A stretch of 64,000 nt of DNA from Streptomyces sp. NBC_01264. Lineage in GTDB: Bacteria > Actinomycetota > Actinomycetes > Streptomycetales > Streptomycetaceae. Shown here piece by piece: positions 60,372-64,000 of the stretch (the stretch's first letter is position 1; every line of letters starts with the position of its first letter). The notes under the pieces were generated by a model that saw only the letters and a program-made list of their open reading frames with translations, did no database searches and was not told the origin of the DNA. The stretch covers positions 4,154,001 through 4,218,000 of the forward strand of contig NZ_JAPEOX010000001.1 of NCBI RefSeq assembly GCF_026340675.1, in the 5' to 3' direction. Position numbers and translations under genes: made by a program.

Positions 60372-61280
60372 GTGAACGACACCACCGTGAACGGTCCCGC
60401 CGCCCCCCGGGTCATCGTCGCCCTCGACTTCGACGACCGCTCCGCCGCCGAGGCCCTCGTGGCACGCCTCGGGGGCGCCTGCGGCTTCTACAAGGTCGGG
60501 CTGGAGCTGCTGACCGCCGCCGGGCCGGACCTCGTGCGCGGGCTGGTCGATCAGGGTCACGAGGTCTTCCTCGACCTGAAGCTCTTCGAGATCCCGAACT
60601 CCGTGGCCGGCGCCGTCCGCGCCGCGGGCTCCCTGGGCGCGTCCGTGGTGACCGTGCACTCCATGGGCGGTACGGGCATCATGACGGCCGCCGTGGACGC
60701 CGCCCGGGAGTTCCCCGGGCTCCGGGTGCTCGCGCTGACGGTGGTCACGAGCACGACCGGGAGCGACCTCGCCGACATCGGGATCGGCGGGGGCACCGAG
60801 GAGCAGGTGCTGCGGCTGGCCCGGCTGGCGGCCGGGGCCGGATGCGACGGAGTCGTCGGATCGCCCCGGGAGGCTGGGCCGCTGCGCAAGCTGCTGGGTC
60901 GTCTCTTTCGGATCTTGTCGGCCGAGCCCGCGGCGTCTGGTTTTGTGCCTGGGCGCGCTGTCGGGGCGCTCGCGTACTGGGCGTACGTGGTCGCCTCGGC
61001 AGTGCGGCCAGGCGCGGTGCCAGGCGCCGCGGGCCCGGCAAGATCCGAAAGAGACGGCCTAGGTCCGGACCGGCTGATCGTCACGCCGGGCGTGACCCTG
61101 CCGGGGGTGACGCTGCCGGGCGGGAAGCCGCCTGCGGGGACGGGCGGGCACGCCCGCGCCGACACCCCGTGGGCGGCCTTCGCGGCCGGGGCCTCGCACG
61201 TCGTGGTGGGGCGGTCGGTGACCCGGGCCGCGGACCCGGTGGCGGCGCTCCGGCTGATCGGGGGCGGGCGGCCCCGGTAG
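60372..61280 (+). CDS. Orotidine-5'-phosphate decarboxylase-like protein interrupted in frame by a MITE-like insert
   Basis: A 302-aa PyrF-like frame: VIVALDFDDRSAAE, FYKVGLELLT, VFLDLKLFEIPNSVAGAV, VVTVHSMGG, GCDGVVGSPREAGPLRKLLG and, after an insert, GPDRLIVTPGV and ASHVVVGRSVT. The insert (60900-61064, 165 nt, 55 codons, no stop) comes between LRKLLG and PDRLIVTPG and is flanked by inverted repeats; removing it restores a normal barrel. Another oddity: the canonical D-x-K-x-x-D catalytic motif reads DLKLFE, and VTLPG is duplicated. It may be an inactive or specialised paralogue; the functional pyrF may lie elsewhere. Confidence 0.82.
   Translation: MNDTTVNGPAAPRVIVALDFDDRSAAEALVARLGGACGFYKVGLELLTAAGPDLVRGLVDQGHEVFLDLKLFEIPNSVAGAVRAAGSLGASVVTVHSMGGTGIMTAAVDAAREFPGLRVLALTVVTSTTGSDLADIGIGGGTEEQVLRLARLAAGAGCDGVVGSPREAGPLRKLLGRLFRILSAEPAASGFVPGRAVGALAYWAYVVASAVRPGAVPGAAGPARSERDGLGPDRLIVTPGVTLPGVTLPGGKPPAGTGGHARADTPWAAFAAGASHVVVGRSVTRAADPVAALRLIGGGRPR
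60900..61064. mobile_element. MITE-like element inserted in the pyrF-like gene
   Basis: A 165-nt sequence bounded by a perfect 18-bp inverted repeat, CGTCTCTTTCGGATCTTG at 60900-60917 and its complement at 61039-61056, extended by imperfect pairing to about 60 nt per arm around a loop of about 40 nt. GGT occurs at both boundaries (60897-60899, 61062-61064), a possible short target duplication, or CTGGGT/CTAGGT with one mismatch. It encodes no transposase and would need one in trans. Confidence 0.8.
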
Positions 61281-61414
61281 CTCCCGCGGGTGACGGGGAT
61301 ATCCACAAGCTGGGGACGGTCCACAGGTCCGGGCGGGATCCGGCGGGACGGCGGATCGTGTGGGGTGTCCGGGCGCTGGGTCCGGGCTTCGGATCCCCTC
61401 TGGTGGTGGCCTTC

Positions 61415-61969
61415 ATGACCGCGAACGCCCGCGTCCCCTCGATCCCCTCCCGCTCCGCACCCCACGTCCACACCCCGGTGCGCCCCTCCCCCGTCCCGTG
61501 TCCCCCCGCGCGCTCCGTTCCCCTCTTCGCCCCGCTCCGCGTGGGGCGGGCAGGGGACCGGCTGCGCAGGGCGGTGCGGCGCCGGCGGCGCGGGGCCGCG
61601 GCCGGGCTGGCCGTCGTGGCGGCCGTGCTGGCGGTGGGCGGCACCGAGGCGCGGGCCTCGCGGGGCTCGTCACCACCCGCGGCGCAGCCCCCTCCGGCGG
61701 CGGTGCGGCTGGTGTCGGCCCCGGTGCGCATCGCGGACGCGGCGACGGTGCGACTGCTGCGGCCCGGGGACCGGGTGGACGTGGTCGCCGCGGAGCGCGG
61801 CGGGCCGCCCCGGGTGGTGGCGGCGGGCGCACGGGTCACCGAAGTGCCCGCGCCGGAGCCGGGTGTTGGGGACGGCGGGGCGCTGGTGGTGCTGTCCGTC
61901 CCCCGGGACACCGCGCGGGCCCTCGTGGGCGCGGGGACCGTGTCGCGACTGGCGGTGACATTGTGTTGA
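61415..61969 (+). CDS. SAF-domain (CpaB/RcpC-like) membrane or secreted protein
   Basis: A 184-aa protein: a Pro/Arg-rich N-terminus of ~50 residues, a membrane helix (AAAGLAVVAAVLAVGGTEARA, about 60-80), and a C-terminal domain with RLLRPGDRVDVVAAERGG and ALVVLSVPRDTARALVGAG, the pattern of the RcpC/CpaB pilus-assembly domain found downstream of SAF repeats. The SAF repeat itself is reduced. In streptomycetes such proteins occur away from pilus loci and their role is unknown. ATG 61415 is the best start; upstream in-frame GTGs exist. Confidence 0.75.
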   Translation: MTANARVPSIPSRSAPHVHTPVRPSPVPCPPARSVPLFAPLRVGRAGDRLRRAVRRRRRGAAAGLAVVAAVLAVGGTEARASRGSSPPAAQPPPAAVRLVSAPVRIADAATVRLLRPGDRVDVVAAERGGPPRVVAAGARVTEVPAPEPGVGDGGALVVLSVPRDTARALVGAGTVSRLAVTLC

Positions 61970-61999
61970 ATCGTATGAAGGTGCGGTCAAGTCACCGTG

Positions 62000-62029
62000 G
62001 GGTGAGGGTCGATTGGACACGACTCACCC
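62000..62029. other. Inverted repeat upstream of mscL
   Basis: GGGTGAG (62000-62006) and CTCACCC (62023-62029) with a 16-nt spacer lie 64 nt before the mscL start. A -35-like TTGGAC is at 62014-62019. It could be a terminator for the preceding gene or an mscL control site. Confidence 0.35.
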
Positions 62030-62092
62030 AAACTGCCGTAGCTTTCGGAACCGTTGGCTCCGTGTTCGGCAGATACGAAGAAAGGCTCAGTA

Positions 62093-62608
62093 GTGAGCGA
62101 GAAGAAGAAGGAGAGCGTCCTGGCGGGCTTCAAGGCCTTCCTGATGCGCGGCAACGTGGTGGACCTGGCGGTCGCCGTGGTCATCGGCGCCGCATTCACG
62201 AACATCGTGAACTCCGTGGTGAAGGGGATCATCGGCCCCCTGGTCGGCGCCATCGGGACGAAGAACCTGGACGCCTACACCTCGTGCCTGAAGGGTCCTT
62301 GCAGCGTCGACGCGAAGGGCGAGCCGGTCGGCGTGAACATCATGTGGGGCTCGGTGCTGAACGCGGCGCTCAGCTTCCTGATCACCGCCGCGGTCGTCTA
62401 CTTCCTGATGGTCCTGCCGATGGCGAAGTACCTCGCCAAGGTGGAGCAGCGCCGCAAGGCGAAGGAAGGCGTCCAGGAGACCATGGAGATCACCGAGCTG
62501 GTGGTCCTCAAGGAGATCCGCGACGCCCTGGTCGCCCAGCGCGGTGCGAACGGCGGGAACGGCGGGGCCCAGCCCGGCCAGTACGGCGACCCCGGGCCCC
62601 GGCTCTAG
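62093..62608 (+). CDS. mscL: Large-conductance mechanosensitive channel
   Basis: A 171-aa MscL that opens under membrane tension during hypo-osmotic shock. TM1 is VVDLAVAVVIGAAFTNIVNSVVKGIIGP with the gate residues, TM2 is AALSFLITAAVVYFLMVLPM, and the C-terminal helix follows. The periplasmic loop has an insertion with two Cys (SCLKGPCS), which could form a disulfide and modulate gating, and the C-terminus has an extra Gly/Asn-rich tail, explaining the length over the usual ~135-150 aa. GTG 62093 follows AGAAAGG. Confidence 0.96.
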   Translation: MSEKKKESVLAGFKAFLMRGNVVDLAVAVVIGAAFTNIVNSVVKGIIGPLVGAIGTKNLDAYTSCLKGPCSVDAKGEPVGVNIMWGSVLNAALSFLITAAVVYFLMVLPMAKYLAKVEQRRKAKEGVQETMEITELVVLKEIRDALVAQRGANGGNGGAQPGQYGDPGPRL

Positions 62609-62621
62609 GCGGCACCCCGGG

Positions 62622-62861
62622 TCAGACGTGGTGCGGAGGCTTCTCGTCGAGGAAGCGGGCCAGGTCGGCCGCGCTTCCGCTGGCGGGCGGCCGTTCGCCC
62701 CAGCCCCGGTCGGTGTCGTCCGAGGACTGCTGGTCGAGCGGGTCGCCGAAGTCCAGGCGCGGCTTCGGCCGGGACGTCGGCTGCGTCGCGGGCTGGGGCG
62801 TGGACGGCGTCGCAGACTGGGCCTTCGGGGCGTGCGGGTCGGTGGCTGGGGCGTCGCTCAT
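62622..62861 (-). CDS. Small conserved actinobacterial protein of unknown function
   Basis: A 79-aa protein with a Pro/Thr/Gln-rich N-terminal half, a conserved-looking PRLDFGDPLDQQSSDDTDRGW segment and a C-terminal AADLARFLDEKPPHHV. The pattern (GWGERP near the end) recurs in short streptomycete proteins. No membrane segment or catalytic motif; likely disordered. It has a leaderless -10 (TACCCT, minus strand, 62873-62868) 6 nt before the ATG; a GGAGG lies too close to be a normal ribosome-binding site. Convergent with mscL. Confidence 0.75.
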   Translation of the reverse strand: MSDAPATDPHAPKAQSATPSTPQPATQPTSRPKPRLDFGDPLDQQSSDDTDRGWGERPPASGSAADLARFLDEKPPHHV

Positions 62862-62898
62862 GCCTCCAGGGTACGGCCGTCCCCGCCACCGGCCCCGC

Positions 62899-64000
62899 TC
62901 AGCTGGGGGCCTCGGCGCCCTTGCGGGCGTAGAACCAGTAGCAGACCACCAGGCACGTGGCGTAGAAGCCGATGAAGATCCACAGTGCGTTGGTGACGGC
63001 CATGGCCGCGAACATCGCGGGGATGAAGAAGAAGCCGTAGGCCGCGATGGCCGAGGAGAAGCCGGTGACGGCGCCCGACTCCATCTCCGACTGCTTGAGC
63101 GCCGCGGCCTGTGCCTCGGGGCCCTTGCCCTCGGCCTCCTTCATGTGGTGGTCCCGGAAGATCACCGGGATCTGCCGGAAGGTCGAGCCGTTGCCCAGGC
63201 CGGAGAAGGCGAAAGCCACCAGGAAGCCGATGTAGAAGGGCCAGAAGTCGCCCTCCTTGCCACCGGACGGCAGCGCGAAGATCACCACGACGAGGGCCGC
63301 GGCCATGCCGATGAAGGACAGGATCGTGACCCTGGCTCCGCCGATCTTGTCCGAGAGCCAGCCGCCGCCCCAGCGCGTGAGGGCCCCGATGAACGGACCG
63401 ATCCAGGCGTAGGTGGTGGCCTGGTAGCCCTGCCCCTCGAAATTGTTCTTGATCAGCAGCGGCAGGGCGGCCGCGAAGCCGATGAAGGACCCGAAGGTGC
63501 CGACGTACAGCCAGGTCATCAGCCAGTTGTGCTTGCGCTTGAAGATGATCTTCTGCTGGCTGAAGGGGGCCGCGGCCACCTGGAGGTCGTTCATCAGGAA
63601 CCAGGCGGCCAGCGCCATGATGACCAGCAGCGGCACCCAGAGGAAGGCGCCGTTCTGCAGCCAGATGTCGGTGTTCTTCTTCCCGTCGTACTGGGGTCCG
63701 CCCGCCGGGGCGCCCAAGACGGCCGCGGTGACCACCAGCGGGGCGACCAGCTGGACCACGCTCACGCCGAGGTTGCCGAGGCCGCCGTTGAGGCCGTTGG
63801 CGCTGCCCTTCTCCCGCTTGGGGAAGAAGAAGCCGATGTTCGCCATCGAGGAGGCGAAGTTCGCGCCGCCGATGCCGCAGACGGCCGCGATCAGCGCCAG
63901 CTCCCAGTACGGGGTCCCGGTGTCCTGGAGCGCGAAGCCCAGCCACAGCATCGGCCCGACCAGGATGATCGTGCTGAAGGCGGTGAACTTCCGCTCGCCG
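62899..64000 (-). CDS. NarK-type nitrate/nitrite transporter, C-terminal part (5' end outside window)
   Basis: About 365 residues of a nitrate/nitrite-porter MFS protein. The nitrate signature regions are present: SMANIGFFFPKREKGSANGLNGGLGNLGVS (first) and, in the second half, GFLVAFAFSGLGNGSTFRQIP. At least eight helices are visible and the C-terminal end is cytoplasmic and polar. It would exchange or import nitrate and nitrite for assimilation or respiration. The N-terminal helices lie beyond base 64000, so start and regulation cannot be seen. Confidence 0.93.
   Translation of the reverse strand, partial: GERKFTAFSTIILVGPMLWLGFALQDTGTPYWELALIAAVCGIGGANFASSMANIGFFFPKREKGSANGLNGGLGNLGVSVVQLVAPLVVTAAVLGAPAGGPQYDGKKNTDIWLQNGAFLWVPLLVIMALAAWFLMNDLQVAAAPFSQQKIIFKRKHNWLMTWLYVGTFGSFIGFAAALPLLIKNNFEGQGYQATTYAWIGPFIGALTRWGGGWLSDKIGGARVTILSFIGMAAALVVVIFALPSGGKEGDFWPFYIGFLVAFAFSGLGNGSTFRQIPVIFRDHHMKEAEGKGPEAQAAALKQSEMESGAVTGFSSAIAAYGFFFIPAMFAAMAVTNALWIFIGFYATCLVVCYWFYARKGAEAPS

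Noticed and set aside
60372..61280. Simple pseudogene call for the pyrF-like gene
   Set aside because: The frame is open from start to stop and the insert is in frame, so disruption is not proven; it is kept as a CDS with doubts noted.

Overview
The window is a chromosomal segment of a Streptomyces or a close relative. By eye the sequence is strongly G+C rich, nearly every third codon position is G or C, GTG starts and 4-nt GTGA overlaps are common, and it carries Streptomyces hallmarks: an SsgA-like protein, TamR/tam, a tricorn protease, an RpfB-like protein and many leaderless promoters. It is core-genome DNA. I see no phage, transposase, CRISPR array or secondary-metabolite cluster. The only likely mobile sequence is a 165-nt MITE-like element inside a pyrF-like gene.

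Layout. 1-9.5 kb: end of pth, ppc, a fatty-acid desaturase with its TetR regulator, a VOC protein, the divergent tam/tamR pair, a LuxR-type response regulator and galE. 9.5-14.7 kb: a second, phospho-dead response regulator, two tandem membrane-anchored beta-propeller (PQQ-like) proteins and a GNAT. 14.7-27 kb: ABC-F protein, membrane acyltransferase, ispE-rsmA-rpfB-tatD-zinc ribbon-rsmI (all minus strand), then divergent pmt. 27-33.8 kb: a class B penicillin-binding protein, YbaK, a beta-lactamase-fold esterase, a CbiMQO-type metal ECF transporter under a Nur-like box, and ssgE. 33.9-40.4 kb: an MmpL exporter with a TetR regulator and a divergent tricorn protease. 40.4-46.3 kb: a small CsbD-like protein, an SDR/hydrolase/Baeyer-Villiger monooxygenase operon with a divergent MerR regulator, exonuclease III and a GNAT. 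46.4-52.5 kb: tRNA-Ala(CGC), then a SepX/GlpR-like membrane protein, RimJ, MoaB, MoaC, MoeA/Glp and GalU, with divergent 5-formyl-THF cyclo-ligase. 52.5-64 kb: penicillin acylase, a K+/H+ antiporter, an MFS transporter, an FmdB/Ruc-type zinc-ribbon protein, MTA phosphorylase, the interrupted pyrF-like gene, a SAF-domain protein, MscL, a small conserved protein and a partial NarK.

From memory, much of the order (pth, ispE, ksgA, rpfB, tatD, rsmI, pmt, rimJ, moeA, galU, 5-FCL, FmdB, mscL) parallels Mycobacterium tuberculosis Rv0985c-Rv1014c, so the window looks like an ancient actinobacterial envelope, division and translation block into which Streptomyces-type genes have been added.

The most notable signals are: a sigma-R type promoter overlapping a CIRCE (HrcA) element in front of the Ruc-like gene; a Nur-like box and no visible B12 riboswitch in front of the metal transporter; the in-frame MITE in the pyrF-like gene; the Glp/SepX division module next to molybdopterin genes; a large nested inverted repeat at 18.1-18.4 kb; about a dozen TANNNT-N6/7-start leaderless promoters; and short tandem repeats that repeatedly sit on stop codons.
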